Source: Ophioderma brevispina
Lineage: Eukaryota; Echinodermata; Ophiuroidea; Amphilepidida; Ophiodermatidae
DNA length: 64,000 nt
Direction: 5' to 3'
Assembly: GCA_023653785.1 (NCBI GenBank)
Contig: JAMKCH010011839.1
Span: forward strand, 1 to 64,000
Position numbers and translations under genes: made by a program. Shown one piece after another: positions 11,560 through 25,193 of this stretch (positions are counted from its first letter, which is position 1; every line of letters begins with the position of its first letter). The notes under the pieces are model-generated. The model worked only from the letters and a program-made list of their open reading frames with translations. It searched no databases and was not told the origin of the DNA.

Positions 11560-13068
11560 ATTTCGATAACCTAGTTTATGATGATAACTTGGTTTTTTCC
11601 GCCGATTATTATCCTCGGCTTATCGAATGATAAACCTAGTTGTTTCAACAACTAACCTAATATCTTTAAACTTAGTTTATCAACCGAATTGATAAACCTA
11701 CTTTAAATTATTTATAAAAAAAACTAGGTTTATCGAATCGAAAAACTACGGTTTATCAAAAAAAAAACCCGATATCGAGTGATAAACCAAGATTTGGCGA
11801 ACGATATTGTAGGTTTTGGTAAAACAAAACATGGTTTTGATTTTGATAAACCTAGATTGTTGAATTCGATAAACAGGCTTATCAAATTTGATAACCTGTT
11901 ATCAGAACCCTGAATACGACCGATATCACAGGGTTTTTTTGATAACCAGTTTTCGATTCGAGACTCCCTAAAAAGATTTTCAATTTGATAAACCTAAGTT
12001 AACTTTGATAATCTTGGTTTACTCGCAACCCGACTTCGACCGATTCACGGGGTTTTGATAAACCAGATTTTGTCAATTCGATAAAGTAAGGTTTATTAAT
12101 TTATTAACGGGTTAATCATCGATAATCTAGGTTTATCAAATTCAAATCTAGGTTTATCATATTCGATAATCTAGGTTTATCAAATTCGATAACTGGGTTA
12201 ATCAATTCGATAATCTAATTTTATCAAATTCGATTAATCTTGGTTTATCGAATTTGATAAACCTAGTTTTTTTCGATTTGATTATACTGGTTTATTCGAA
12301 TTTTGATAAACCTAGTTTTTTTTTTCGATTTGGATTATCCTGGTTTTCTTTATCGAATTTGATAAAACCTAGTTTTTTCGATTTTATTAGCCGGGTTTAT
12401 GGAATTTGATAAACCTAGTTTTTTTTTTTTTTTTTTAATTATCCTGGTTTATCGAATTTGTTGATTATCCGGGTTTATCAAATTTGTTAACCTAGTTTTT
12501 TCGATTTGATATCCTGTTTAATCGAATTTGATAAACCTAGTTTTTTCGATTGATTAACCTGTTTATCGAATTTGATAAACTAGTTTTTCGATTTGGATTG
12601 TCCTGGTTTATCGAATTGATAAACCGAGTTTTTTTCGATTTGATTATCCGGGTTATCGAATTTGATAGCCAAGTTTTCGATTTGATTATCCTTTTAGCGA
12701 ATTCTGATAAACCTAGTTTTTTGCTTGATTTATCCTGGTTTATCGATTTGATAAACCTAGTTTTTTGATTTATATCCTGGTTTATCAAAACCCTGAATAT
12801 CGACCGATATCATGGGTTTTTTTTGATAACCTGGTTTTTTCGAATTTGAAACCTAGATTCAAATTGATAAACTGGTTTTTCAAAACCTGAATATCGACCG
12901 ATATTATGGGTTTTTTGATAAACCTAGTTTTTTTCGATTTGATAAACCTAGTTTTTCAATTCGATAAAGTGGTAAATTATCAAAATTTTTCGGTTGATAA
13001 ACTAGTTTTTGCAACCGATATAAGGGTTGTTTTTGTTGAAAAACTAGGTTTATCAATTTGATCGTTCG
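11560..13068. repeat. GATAAACC satellite, about 1.5 kb
   Basis: This is a long degenerate array of roughly 40-50 bp units built on GATAAACCTAG, a T run, TCGATTTGATTATCC and TGGTTTATCGAATTT. GATAAACC and GGTTTATC alternate, so each unit has dyad symmetry. A second unit type, CCTGAATATCGACCGATATCA followed by GGGTTTT, is interspersed near 11908, 12790 and 12880, with weaker forms near 12028 and 13012. The ORFs here that read as repeated INQ/SINQD residues are translations of the satellite. Confidence 0.9.
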
Positions 13069-13074
13069 TTCGTT

Positions 13075-14400
13075 CATGTCCAAGCCCCCAAAATCACAGT
13101 GGAATCATCCTTCTTTAGAGCCAGCTGATCGTTTGTCTACATCCAGGTTGATCAGGCCTGGATGGCCTCTTGGGGACTTGGTAGACCGCACGTCATCTAT
13201 ACTGTGGCTAATGGTTTGTGGACTCTCCACAAACGCATTTGGTGAAAGTCCCTACTCCCGAATCCTTTGAAGGAATTCTTTGTTCGACAACGCCAGTTCT
13301 GTAGTCTGTTTATGAGGATTGACCGCATCTTTTCCTATCAAGTTCACACCTTTGGGCTTGCTAGATGGACTGTCCCAAACTGCTTTATTTTCAAAGGAAG
13401 GATTACCATTGCTCATACCATCTGTCATTGATCCAGGCATGATCGATAGGGATACTGTGCACTGCAGTGTCCCGGATTGTGGTAGTAAGTGATTCCTTGT
13501 AATTCTCTGATCCTCAAAGGGTGTTGTTGGTGGAGGGATTAGGCTATCAGGTTCATCACATTTCTTGGCGAGCTTGATCGTCTGAAGGTTTCTTCTTAGA
13601 GGTTTGCATGGAGCTAGCCAGACAGAATTGGAAGAAGATATTCTACAGGCGTCGCCAGAGTCAACCACTAACACGTCTCATTGCATCATTCCGAACGATA
13701 TCATCTTGTGTGAATGTCCACTGTGACTCCATACTGGGTGCGGCAAAGCGCATTCTGCATTAAGAGTATGCCAATGCAAACATTGATGTATGTAAGGTGT
13801 CAAAATATGCAGCACCCCATCCAGTTCCTCCTGGAGCCTCTGAGGATTTTGTACACGAAGACCTTGCGTCTTGGCGCGACTGCCTTTGTGTGTGGGTTGA
13901 AGGTACGGCTGCGGTTCCCCATTGTGACGCCAAGGTTACTTTGGTGTTGGGTCAGTGAAGTTTTTTCTTTTCTCCATCTAGAGTGATTTTATTCTCTTTT
14001 TGGCGCATCATTTGCAAGGTGGAAAACCAGCCTGACAGTCTTTTGGGTTTCCTCATCGTTGAGCGAATTGGCTACAGTGATTAGGTCTTTCTGGCAACAC
14101 TGTTCTACTTCTAAGCCTCAAAAGAATCAGCAGTATTCAAGTGCCGTGTCCGTCTGCTGTAGGAGTACTGCGAAACAATCGCCCTTTGGCCTATCTGAAC
14201 GGAGATGTTTGAAGAGACCTGGGTGCCAGGACAAACTTGTGGGACACCCCATCCCGAAGTTTTGCGCTTTCTACTGCGTTGGCCCGTTTGATTCTCCATG
14301 ACGAAAGATCTGTCTTGTATTGATGAGCAATAATGAACTTGACAAGCTTGACATCAGGAAGATTTGAGTATCTTGAGGTAGAGCTCAAGCTATCAATTTC
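13075..14400 (-). pseudogene. Non-LTR retrotransposon RT C-terminal fragment
   Basis: Reading the minus strand from 14400 down, frame-broken segments match the C-terminal half of jockey-like LINE reverse transcriptases in order. First comes FHLANDAPKRE (about 14030-13990), then a PTPK-LGVT-like block near 13940-13920. Last is an open stretch at 13674-13252 holding APCKPLRRNLQTIKLAKKC, which fits the post-RT segment where a glycine/proline-rich turn is followed by an RR-LA-A helix. A CGES residue pair near 13230 fits the C-terminal Cys region. Multiple stops and frame changes separate these blocks. The fragment lies inside the GATAAACC satellite, which resumes at 14405. The family is the same general type as the RT at 33.1-33.9 kb. 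The plus-strand ORFs here are shadows. Confidence 0.7.
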
Positions 14401-14404
14401 CGAT

Positions 14405-14470
14405 ACTCTAGGATAATCGCGAAAACCGAGTTTGGTCGATAAACTCGGTTTATCCGAATTTTGGACAACT
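14405..14470. repeat. Satellite remnant beyond the LINE fragment
   Basis: GATAATCG, GATAAACTCGG and TTTATCCGAATTTTGG repeat the GATAAACC satellite pattern. This shows the LINE fragment at 13.1-14.4 kb is embedded in the array. Confidence 0.7.
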
Positions 14471-15424
14471 ATCGTTCCATATTCCTGATACAGAGGCCGA
14501 CATGAAATTAGTGTTCAGTGGACTCTCGACAGGCTAAGATTAGGTTTAAACTTAACAATTTTAAGGCCCTGTCCGTATTTACAAGGGGAGGGGGGCCGGA
14601 GAAAGAAATATGTGTTTGGAAATTGCATAAAAACCCCAGTTAAGACATCTTGCCTAACCCCCTTATTGACCAGAATATTGACACCCACCCACTAATCATA
14701 TGTTTTACTGCTGATATTTTTATAAATATGCTGCAGCATGGTGAAAAATGACCTTAGATTTCTCTAATCGTTTTTTGTGCTTGGGTCCTTTCCATCATCA
14801 TTGCGGTTTTTTATTATGTAATTTATAGTAATTTAGTACCCTAATTGTGTATTATTTAATTGTTCCTAATTCTATTTTAACTCAATCAGCCATAATACCC
14901 TCTGGCCGAATTATCTGAACTGACCCACAAACCTTCCTTGCAGGGTGGTCAGCAGATATCTCACATACCCCTGGATACAACCATTGGCCGTTGAACTAAT
15001 TGTGCACAATTCTTGTTTTTTAATTTCAATTTAGTCTTTGTTGCGCTGATCACGAACTGTGCAGCACACTGCCATCTGTTGTACATCCATAGTATAATAT
15101 CACTAATTGGCTTGTGAAATTCTTGTAATATTTATCTTTGTTGTAAATCCCATCAATTTGCTACCATGGGTTGCTTTTCATTTCCCTGGAAGCCTTGGTG
15201 CAAGCACAAAAAAACGTAGATTGCTACGAGGACTTGAATCAGAACATCAACAGTGTCGAATCAGGGTACACAATAATAAATTAACTAATTAAGGTACAAA
15301 TAGTTAAAAACCTGCATCAAGTAACGTCCATAATACCTATAAAAAACAATTATTGAACACATAGAAGTGGTCTCATGGGAAACGGAATTATAATAACCAT
15401 AAAAACGAATTAAAAGCATTTGTC
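14471..15424. other. Gene-free stretch
   Basis: Mixed sequence with a GGGGAGGGGGG run near 14584 and no supportable exon or repeat family. Short ORFs only. Confidence 0.5.
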
Positions 15425-15635
15425 CTGACCATGCGCTATTTGAATTCGCGCTACTGTATATATTGGATATGTATTGTGTTATGCGATTACGGACGCAAAC
15501 AGTCAGCGCGTCATACATTTCACTCATGATGCTGTTCACATTTGTATTTTCCTATGTGCAAGTTGACCTTACACGTGCCGGTCGTATCGCATAACACGTA
15601 TACACTAGCGCGATTTTTAATAGCACAATGGTCAG
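15425..15635. mobile_element. Palindromic MITE, about 211 bp
   Basis: The left end CTGACCAT-GCTATT-ATTCGCGCTA is matched inverted at the right (TAGCGCGATTTTTAATAGCACAATGGTCAG). The inner blocks GTGTTATGCGATTACGG and CGTATCGCATAACAC also pair. No ORF was recognised. Confidence 0.75.
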
Positions 15636-15794
15636 ACTAGATGGGTTTTAATCATTGTTGAAGTTATAAATTCCCTTTTTCTATGAACGATTCGATATGT
15701 GGGCATTTAATTTTAATAGTGTTATTGTTTTTATTGTACGGGTTCTTCCTTTAATATCCTAACCAAATGAAGCCGCTTTTCTACCTGATGCCCA

Positions 15795-18700
15795 AGGTCC
15801 TATCAAGGCAAAAAAACAATCAGCTGCATTGTGTGACTTCGTCATCAGCAATTAGTTGGATATCTGTGCCATCACAGAATCTCGGCTGACGAGATAGCAG
15901 AGATGATGTAGCCATTGCTGATATCCAGAATACTTTACTAATTATAAGCTTCCTCATTCTCACCGCCATCAAAGAAGAGGAGGAGGTACAGCATTCTCTT
16001 AAGGGATGGTATCCATGTAATGGATAACTGGACTGCGATTTTAACTCCATGGAATATATGAATGTCCCAAAATCTCCCCTTCTACCACCTTCCAACTTAT
16101 TCTAATCTACAAACCCAAGTCTGACAAGAAAAATTAATTCACCTCAATCATGTTTCTAGGTGAATTCTCCTCTCTTCTTGCTACTACCTTTGACATTTTG
16201 GTAATAGCCGTTTGCTCCTAACTGGAGACTTAATGTACATGTGACGTTTCTGATGACCGTGGGCTCATTCCTTCCTCAATATTCTAGATCTGCATGACTA
16301 GAAACACTAGTTGTTTGAACCCAACTCCACGGAACCACACTCTAGATATACTACTACTTGGAGCAGACAAGTTTGGGATGAGCCAATATTCAACCCATAG
16401 TCACTGCCGTCTGACCACCCGCTGTCACGTGCTTTCACAAATCAACCGACCTGACCCGTGCATTAAAACCATCGCGGAAATGCTCAACATCAAAGGAGAT
16501 CTTTTCGGCTCTTATATACATCGCACTTCTTTTGTTGGCCTTCAGATTCAGAATGCTGAGTGTATTCTCTAGTTAATGACTATAATAACATTTATCTAAG
16601 ACACTTGATGACTCTCCACTCGTAAACCGATCTGTAGTTTTGCGTCCTCATTTAACCTTGGTACAACATATGTTCTTCGTGCTGGAGAAGGAACGGTCTC
16701 GGCTGAGCGCCGATTTCAATTCATCACAGACTGGTCTCACAGTATTCAAAGAGGCTTACAAAGCTCAGTGCGCTAAATACAACTCTCTTCTTCTAAGCCA
16801 GACAGATTATCATAACAACCATATTCTACATTATCAACGGACCTTTCCGTGTAGTCAGTAAATTAACTTCTCTCAGAGTGGGACAACCTCTACCTGCCCA
16901 TGAATGTCCAAAGATCTTGCTGACAGTTTCGCAGAATTTTTCTACAAGAAGAATCAGAAAGCTTCGTGACAGTCTACGGATACACTACTGCCTCTATGTC
17001 CGTTGAACTAACAGATACAATGCCAAGCAACCTTCAGCTACTTTTCTACAGTGTCTGAAGAGGAAGTCTGACCCATCAATCAGCATCGATCAAGTCCTTC
17101 ACCTTAGACCCTTTTATCAGCTGGTCTCTTAAAACTATGTCCTAGATAATCTGTTACCAGTCATAACACTATTGCCAACTCGTCCTTGTCTTGGCGTATT
17201 TCCACAAGCTCTCAAGCATACACTTTATCCCGCTGCTGAAGAAACCTGGCTTGGCACCACATCCTCTCAAATTATCGGCCTATATCTAATCTGGCCATTT
17301 CTCCGGAAAGGTGATTGAAAAGTACCAGCTGGAATCAGACTTACCTCAGTCGATTTCGTTTTTTTAAATGGACAAAGAAGATTCTCCATGCCCCGATGCA
17401 GTCGGCATACGGCAATATCACAGTACTGAAACTGCTCTGTTACGGGTGCGGAATGACTCTGACTGCTCCTTGACAAACAAAAAGAAGCTGTACTAGTGTT
17501 ACTGAACTTCAGCGCCGCCTTCGAAACCATAGACCCAAACTCGCTCGAACCCATCTACTGAACGGTATGGGATTACTGGAAACGCATTTAGTGGTTCTTC
17601 GTCATACCTAGATGACCAGACTCAATCTATATCAGTCAGAGTTGCTTTGTCAGATCCTGTGGCGGTTGTGGAGTCCCACAGGGCGCGGTTACTGGACCGA
17701 TTGACTTCACTTGTTCAGTGACCCACTCACAGGTATCATCACTGCCCACTAATTTCAATTTGTTGTTTCCGCGGATGACAACCCAGCTTCACCTAGACTT
17801 TCCTTTCCACCCTCTCGATCGTGAAGCAAGCGCATAAAAAAGACTGAAACGTCATTGCAGACATCAGATCCTGGTGTAAATCCATGCAACAAGCTGATAT
17901 TAAAATACAAGAAGACGGAGATGTTGAACTTTCGCTCTCATTTTAGCAGATCGGCTAGCAGTCTCACCAACTATGATCATTGGCATTCTGTTATAACATC
18001 CGTCAACTGAACAGCACGAAACCTTGGTGTCATCTTAGACTCATTAAGAATGATCAAACATGCACAGCTTCTTGGCTCTCATAAGAAATTTGGGCAGTTT
18101 CGACAGTAACCTTGATGAAAAATCTACCATCTGATTGGTCCCACGCCTTTGGTTACATCTAGGCTGGATTCCTCCAATTCATTGCTGTCTGTTCGCATAA
18201 AGATAATTGACCAAGGTTCAGCGAGTTTCAAAATGCCGCTGCCCTTCTTGTCCCTTAAAATCCGTCGACGAGACCATATCACACCATCTCTCACTACCAA
18301 CTACATGGCTTCCAATTAAACAGAGGGCTGTTTTTTTAAGATTCTAACTTCTTTCTGCACCTATAAGGCCATCCACACATGTCCACCCTGCCTATATCGC
18401 GAGCACATCCACTGTATCACCACCGATAACCTTGAGATCATCTTCTTGCTCCCACTGAATAAATCAGCCAACTCATCAACAAAGTTCTATGGTGAATAAT
18501 CTTTTGCTTACGCAGCACAGTCACATTTGTGGAATAAACTCCCTAACATTATCCGCTTAGCTCAGTCAGCACCTATTTTCAAGTCACGTCCTGAGACTTC
18601 CTATTTACAAACATTGGCTCCTGATACGTATATCCTTCGCTGTTTCTGATGGCGTCCATCACATTATATTCTGTGATTTTTTTTTCCTTTCTTTTTTCTT

Positions 18701-19094
18701 ATTCTCTACCTTCATCCACTCCGGTTGCCTAGGATAGTTGTTGTCATCCAGTTTAGGTTAGGGGAAGAGGCATCTGATCCAGGAAAGATCAAGGCTTCAC
18801 CGATGTCGCTGTGGGTTACATCACACAGATCCTCAGAGCTGACATGTCTGAAGTGTATCCCCATATGTTCTTATATGGGAGCAACTGGGTGTTTTCTGTT
18901 CTTCTATCTGTTGGGTCACATATATATATGTTTGAATTTCTACTTAAATTTAAAGTTGTTTTAAACATTAGAATTTATCTATTTTTGTATTTGTCGTATT
19001 GATATTTTGTCATATTGCGTCCTTTCTATGTGAAATGTGAAGCGCCTAGAGGCCTCAGCATTAGGCGCTATAAGATTGTTATTATTATTATTAC
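15795..19094 (+). mobile_element. Decayed CR1/L2-type LINE (EN-RT) with ATT tail
   Basis: Plus-strand frame fragments follow the order of a non-LTR retrotransposon ORF2. Apurinic endonuclease-like LCDFVISN and ITESRLT lie near 15830-15890, GGGT near 15975, and HTLD with R/LGADK near 16340. RT blocks follow: NYRPISN near 17270, MQSAYRQYHSTETALLRVRN near 17395-17455, a CGVPQGAVTGP box near 17670, an ADD of the catalytic YADD box near 17775, RNLGVILDS near 18020, and a DHITPSL region near 18270. The 3' end carries a GAAGCGCCTAGAG / TTAGGCGCTATAA hairpin followed by an ATT microsatellite (19077-19094), typical of CR1/L2 tails. Frameshifts and stops are frequent, so no copy-competent ORF exists. 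The 5' end is truncated near 15795. Confidence 0.85.
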
Positions 19095-22007
19095 AAACCA
19101 GGGTCGGTGCGAAAGGAGAGTGGTCCGGCAGGAACCCAGTCCGGGCTCCATAGACGGCAACGGAATAAAGCGTGAAACTAAGTTACCGTGAAGAGTCAAC
19201 TGAATCGATTGCCCGATTGTTCACCATTGTTCCCGTCTGATGCTCACTCTCAGCATACCATTTACGCTCAATACCATCTCTGCTTGCTAGCGACACGCGC
19301 CACATCAGACGCCACTATTCGTATCAGCATCGCTAATGGGCGGCTATTCTTAGAATGCGCTACGTCATGGGATTCCCTAGCAACCAAAAAGCGGTGTTAC
19401 AAAGGATATGCGATACGATTAGATTGACGAGAAATGAAACCAAAAAAAACGGTTGCGGTACCTTGGATATCGCGAAATCAAACGAAATCAGGTGGTCGAT
19501 CTGATGTTAGAAACGGGTTCCTGACAAAAAAGACCCCTTAGCCTACTGTTTTGTAAGCCTGGCGTGTTGCATGGACTTGACACAGAAGCAAGAATTGAGG
19601 CCGCAAGCTGATAAGGTTAAGAGAAAAAATGCTTGTATTGATCGTATTTACCGTTTTTCCTTCTTTTCCAAAAAAGAAACCATATTATAAACTGTCAGAT
19701 AACTAGACAATTTTGTTAGGAATATTTTGGTGAGTAAAATCGTTAGATAGCCAAGTATTTTGCGCCAATCTCCGTTGTTACGCAATTACGCGAATCAACG
19801 CTATCGGACACTGTTTGTGTACGTGGAGTTCACACGCTCAAGACGATTGATGATGGTGATAACTCCCTAGCGCAATGAAGATTTGCCAAGGTTCAAGGTT
19901 TGCCAAGATTCAACAATGGGCCGCGCTGTGTGTCAAGACGAAACGTAAATTGTGTGCCCGGACGTGTGAGACGGCGGACCATATATCCTGCCACCGAAAT
20001 AATAACATGTGCAATCATAGCTAAAATCGATCATTGGATTGTATAGTTCACGAAAAGACATGATGACAAAATTAAAAGTGGTGGCAATTTGAATCAATAT
20101 ACCAAACATTTCCAAAAGGCCACCATTTTAAAGGTAATACCGCTACTATAGCGAATGGTGTCGAATGTATGTGTGATGGGTGCTGAAGACGTTCAATATA
20201 CAATTAAAACTAATGTCTAAATCATGACATTATATACAAGGCTCTTTTTTTCAAGATGGCCGACATTCTCATCTAAGAATGACAACCGTAAAATATATAT
20301 ATATCATAACCTATGAAGGTGATTTTGGTGTCAAAATAAGGCCAAAAAATGTTGTATGGAGGAACGGGCCCGTGCAAAATGGGTAGGGCGGGCGGATTTT
20401 TTTTTTATTTTTAATATGCATTACATACATCAAATCATCACCACTAGTCAATGTATTGTTATTAATGGTGATACTTTTGCTTTATTATGAAAATCTTAAA
20501 GAGGAAAGAAGTTGCCAAAGTTACACCAGAAACACACCAAAACACAAAAAAATATTGAGAAAATGGTTTAAAAATTCAGGGTAAAAACACAACTTGAAAA
20601 ATAAGATTTTTGAAAAATCAATAAAAAAAAAAATTAGGATATGTATTACTTTTGTACAGGGCTGATTTCAAAATTAGGGTAGGTATACTTTTGTACTCCA
20701 ATACAACAATTGTTTTTGGCGCCCTAAGTGTTTTCCGAGGTCAAAGAGTTCGATAAAACTATTTTCAAAACTGTAAAGATGAGTACAAAAGTGATGTTAC
20801 TTCCATATGTCACTATTTTCCTAGAGATAGCCCACTCTTTTTAATACAAGTACCCAGGAGTGTTAGAGTTACTGCAATTTCAGGCGAATGTGGCAAATGC
20901 ATAATAAAATTAATGCTTGATAATTAAAACCAACTCCACAATCATCAATACATCATACTTGGAAATTCCTAACCGCGACTTTATTGGTCCCCCTATGAAC
21001 GAAAACCGAAAAACATTGACGACCAACAGGTTGTACACGTGACAATGGTCATTTAGCTGTTGAAATTCGCGGCCATCTTACTCTTGAATATCTGAAAGAA
21101 ACAAATGTAGTTGTTATTAAAGTAAGTAACACAGGCCTAAACACCAAAATTCCCATGCAATTCCAGATATAAGGGTCAGCAAAAAGATTTTCACTCGATT
21201 TCAGAAAAAAAATATTAAAAAATCTTCAACAACGTTTTCGAAATGTTTTTATCACCCGGAGGAAACAGAGCTCGGAACTATCCCTGTCATTGGTAAAAAA
21301 AATCGAGATTTAACTTTTCGCAGATTGTAGAATGGTAAATTAACGGAAAAACGCCAAAAACCATATTGACCACGGTACAATTCTTCACCTCCACCGGCAG
21401 ACAAACGCCATCATTGAGTACGTTCATCTAAAAGGCTTAATAACCTTGTTTTCTAAAGTAAAAATAACCAGTACCTAATCGTACCCCCCCCACTGTTGTT
21501 TGAGTGATATTTCTAACAATAGTCAATGGCAGAAGCGTAACAGGGCAGGGAGGGGACGATCCCCCCTACCCCCTGGGTTTGGACCAGGAAATAAGCTCAA
21601 GCTACCGGTTAATTAAATAAAAACATAAAGCGGGGAAAAAGGACAAAGCAAAAGGGAAAGTACAGAAAAGCGAGGAAGGAGAGGAAAGATTGAGATTGCA
21701 AACGGCACAAGACCAGAGAGACGATGATGGTGTGTTATGTTCAAATATTGAGTCCCAAAGTAGCCCCCCCCCCCCCCCATCAGATGATGAAGGCCGTCGG
21801 TGAAAAACGTGAGTCATCACGGCTGGTTTGGCCCAGGGATGCCTACATATTTGCAATTTGTAGTTTTTGAATGTTTACTGAACTCCTTTAACAAGAAAAA
21901 ACACTTTTAAGACAAATTGTCTTCCTTGGTGTTTTTGAGAACAACTTAGTCAATGCCAGTTTTTAGTTTTTTCATGTTTAATGACATTAACATGTTTTCT
22001 TTCCTAT
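19095..22007. other. AT-rich gene-free stretch
   Basis: There are no recognisable exons. It contains a TATATA run near 20296 and a G/C-rich block at 21480-21600 with C and G homopolymers. Short ORFs, such as 19188-19427 and 21602-21856, lack recognisable motifs. The sequence directly after the LINE tail (19095-19440) is GC-richer than what follows. Confidence 0.5.
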
Positions 22008-22207
22008 TGGTTATTACGTGCTATGTCGGTGTCCAAGGTCAGAAATACCCTTTCAACACAAATGAGCCTTGGCACAAGTGATCTGATTGCTAAACCATAT
22101 GATAACAGATTTTAAATGATTTGTAAACATTGGTCAAGATTTGGTATGTCCAAACATTATTACATCATCACACATTACACAATTACCCACAATTAGTTAT
22201 ATTTACC
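22008..22207 (-). repeat. 3' LTR, distal part (split by LINE)
   Basis: This matches the low-coordinate part of the right LTR. Shared blocks are AAGGTCAGA-AATACC, AAGTGATCTGATT, ATAACAGATTTTAA-TGATTTG and GGTATGTCCAAA. The match breaks near 22207 and resumes at about 25194 in the same order. Confidence 0.85.
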
Positions 22208-24121
22208 AGGACTCTGACCCCGATTCTGCCTAGCATAGTTCATGGCAAATTGACCGGATCTTTTCAAACATTCCACTGCCCACTTGTCTCAACTAAGTCC
22301 TCGAAACGTAATACCCCCACAAGCCATGGGTCACAAAAGGTATCCGTTATCCATTCAAACTAAGATAAGTTATACCAGAATACAATTAATAGGCTACTCC
22401 TGATACTAAAATATTCTTTCCTCCCTACAGAATCCATTTAAATTCCTTACTCAGGATTTCTAAAGAATTACATCCGTCAAATTGATTCACCGACATAACA
22501 TAAGACACTTGGGACTTTAAACAACAACCTTCTCGCAGAAATAAAACAAACTCCCCGCCTTCTTTCTTAATAAAGAGGGAAGAAGCTTAGCGATGCCTTG
22601 CTGATATTGCATTTCTTTCAATGAGTATTTTACTAATCTTGGTTCTTCCGCTTGCCTGAAAAAAATCCCCGCCTGATTCGAGTTTTTCCTCCCCTCTTAA
22701 TTCAACAACCTTAAAGGTAGTACTTTGCTTCACCTACCTCCTCAGATGATATTATTAAAATTGTGCACCAACTAAAAGTTAGCAATACCCCCGGTCATGA
22801 CGGAATACTGTTCCAATCTCCTAACGCTATATGTCTGGAAGACAAAACTTATTGTTTCCATTTCAACTGCTCCTACAGTACTGGATCGTCCCGCAAAGTT
22901 AAAAGTTGCGAAGGGATTCCTATCTTTAAAGCTGTGGCCTGCTTTTCATTTAACATTATAGCCTATTATCCGGGTTATCCTCGATCTCGAAGGTTTCTAA
23001 AAATCATGTCACAATGGCTTTTTTTCCTTCATCACTAAACCAACCATCCTTTGTTCCGACCAATTTTGGATTCCGGCCTAATAGACCACTCTAGGGCCTT
23101 AACTTTTTATTCCAAATCACCGAGACCTTGACAACAAACTTACTTCAGTTGGCATTTTTCCGTGACTTGAGCAAGGCCTTCGACACCTTTAAATCATTCC
23201 ATCCTCATCAATAAATTAAATTCCTTGACTTTTCTTTTTTTTTTGTTTTTTTTCGGGGCTTGCCAACCGTGGAGCTCCAACGATACCCTGTCCCCAGAAC
23301 CAATGTTGTTTTCAATTGTAAAGCTTCCCACGTAACGAAACCTTGCGGAGTTCCACAAGGTCTAATCTTGGTCCTTTACTTTTTTACTTTACATAAATGA
23401 CGCCCCGATGCTCCAATCCCTCATTTTACCTTTTGGGCGATGATACCAATATTTGCTGCTCAAAGGACCCCAAGCCCTTGAATCCGTAACTAACAACGAG
23501 TTAATCACAATTTCGAACTAGTTTAAACTAATCACTTTACTTTAAATGTTCCAAAACTAATTTCATGATATTTAGAAAGAACATAGTAGGTCACAAGATG
23601 ACTTTGAGTTAAATATTCACTTCGACATAATGCAATTAATAAAGTCAATACCACCAAATTTCTTGAGATTTCTAAATGATGATAACCGATCACCTGGAAT
23701 GCACACAACACACAGATCTAAGATAATTCTCGAAGTACAACGTATCATCTGGAAGATACTCCTTACCTGCCTCCGCAATCCCTCCATACTCTGTAGAACC
23801 TTTCATAGTACCATATTTAAGTTCCTGCGCAATTGTAATGCGTCGGATAAAAACACCCATTTAATTCCCTTTTCCATTGCAAAAACAGGCCATCTCGCAG
23901 CTGTACAATTCCCTTTGGCTTGCACATACAGACCCCTTATTTCATTCCTTAAATACCTTACAGTTCAAGACATAACTATTATCAGCTTAGGGGTGGATCT
24001 TCATTTCATAACTTTCACACCAATTTACCTTCCGTCAGACCTATTCGCAGACCAATTTTTTTAAAACCATGCCGAAGTTCACTCTACAAAAACTCGCCAT
24101 CACATCATCTCCACATTTTCC

Positions 24122-24166
<45 letters not shown>

Positions 24167-25193
24167 AAACAAACACAAATTGGCTGAACCACCTCAACGC
24201 AGCGTCACTTTCTGGAACCTTAACCTGTAAACCAGTCCCTCTCTTGCTTTCGAGAACTTTAACCGCATTTTTGTCCACATCTTCCTCTGCCTACTTTTAT
24301 CATATCCTGCTTATATCACTTCATCAATATAGCCACTTTTTGGCTCATTTTCTTTTGAACTGTTGCGTGGTTCTACCTAAGCTGCTGTCATAATTTTCCG
24401 TCCCGGTCCTTTGTTTTGTCTGGGATTTTTCTTTTATTGTTTACGTCTTGTCTATTTTGTCTATGCCTGATTCTTTTTTTGTTGTGTATTTTTCTAAATT
24501 AATATATTCTTGTTAATGGCCTATATACCCGACATCTACATACAATGGTTTCTCTGTAATAGGTCTTTGTTAGATAATTGCTCTTACTTCCATGTAGGTT
24601 TCCAAGTTTTCTGTACCTTATTTGCACATCTTTCAGGGCCTAAAGTACTAGTAAATGGAATATAGTATAACACCACTGATTGAATGCCCGAGTGTGCATA
24701 GTGCGAGGGTATCATTGGTCAAATTTGTCTTTTTCTATTTCACGAGGCGAACCCGAGTTGCTGGAACATCAGGGTTTTACCGGGTGAGGTAATCTTTTTT
24801 GTTGACGTTCTCTGGGCAGTCGGTATTTGGTTTCCATATCATGCTTCACAGGTTTATTTCAACCCATGTGATAGTAAAACCATCACATGGCTCAACTCCC
24901 TAATTCATATATAATAGCTCCATTTCATGTTTACTTCTCCTTTTGGGTAGCTTATAGTCATCTTCAACCCTACTCTGAGCTAATATGATTTGTTCTCCAA
25001 CAGTACTCAAGCCTAGCTCAGGTTGTTTTGGTTGTAGTTGTTATTGTTTATGTTATTGAATCAGGCATACAGACTTGGTCCTTCACGCTGTGCTTTTTTG
25101 TGGTGGCCTATCATACACTTATTATTTTAATTGTTTGATCTACATGGCTATTATTATGTTTTTGTGTAATGATGAATAAACTTGAACTTGAAC
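22208..25193 (+). mobile_element. CR1-like LINE inserted in the LTR
   Basis: Plus-strand frame fragments carry non-LTR RT landmarks in order. These are KRNTPT near 22300, SDDIIKIVHQLK followed by NTPGHDGI at about 22743-22806, and DLSKAFDT near 23165. They continue with PCGVPQG near 23340, GDDTNI of the catalytic box near 23435 and a degraded C-terminal region to about 24115. Stops and frameshifts are common. The 3' end, ATGAATAAACTTGAACTTGAACT (25171-25193), is the short-repeat tail typical of this group. LTR sequence flanks both ends, which makes this a clear nested insertion. An A run of about 42 interrupts the C-terminal region at 24122-24163. Confidence 0.85.

Noticed and set aside
12537..12788. 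Repetitive Asn/Ile-rich ORFs
   Set aside because: Translations of the GATAAACC satellite.
13252..13674. 140-residue minus-strand ORF as a host gene
   Set aside because: Flanking frames and the RR-LA-A pattern place it in the C-terminal region of a LINE reverse transcriptase.
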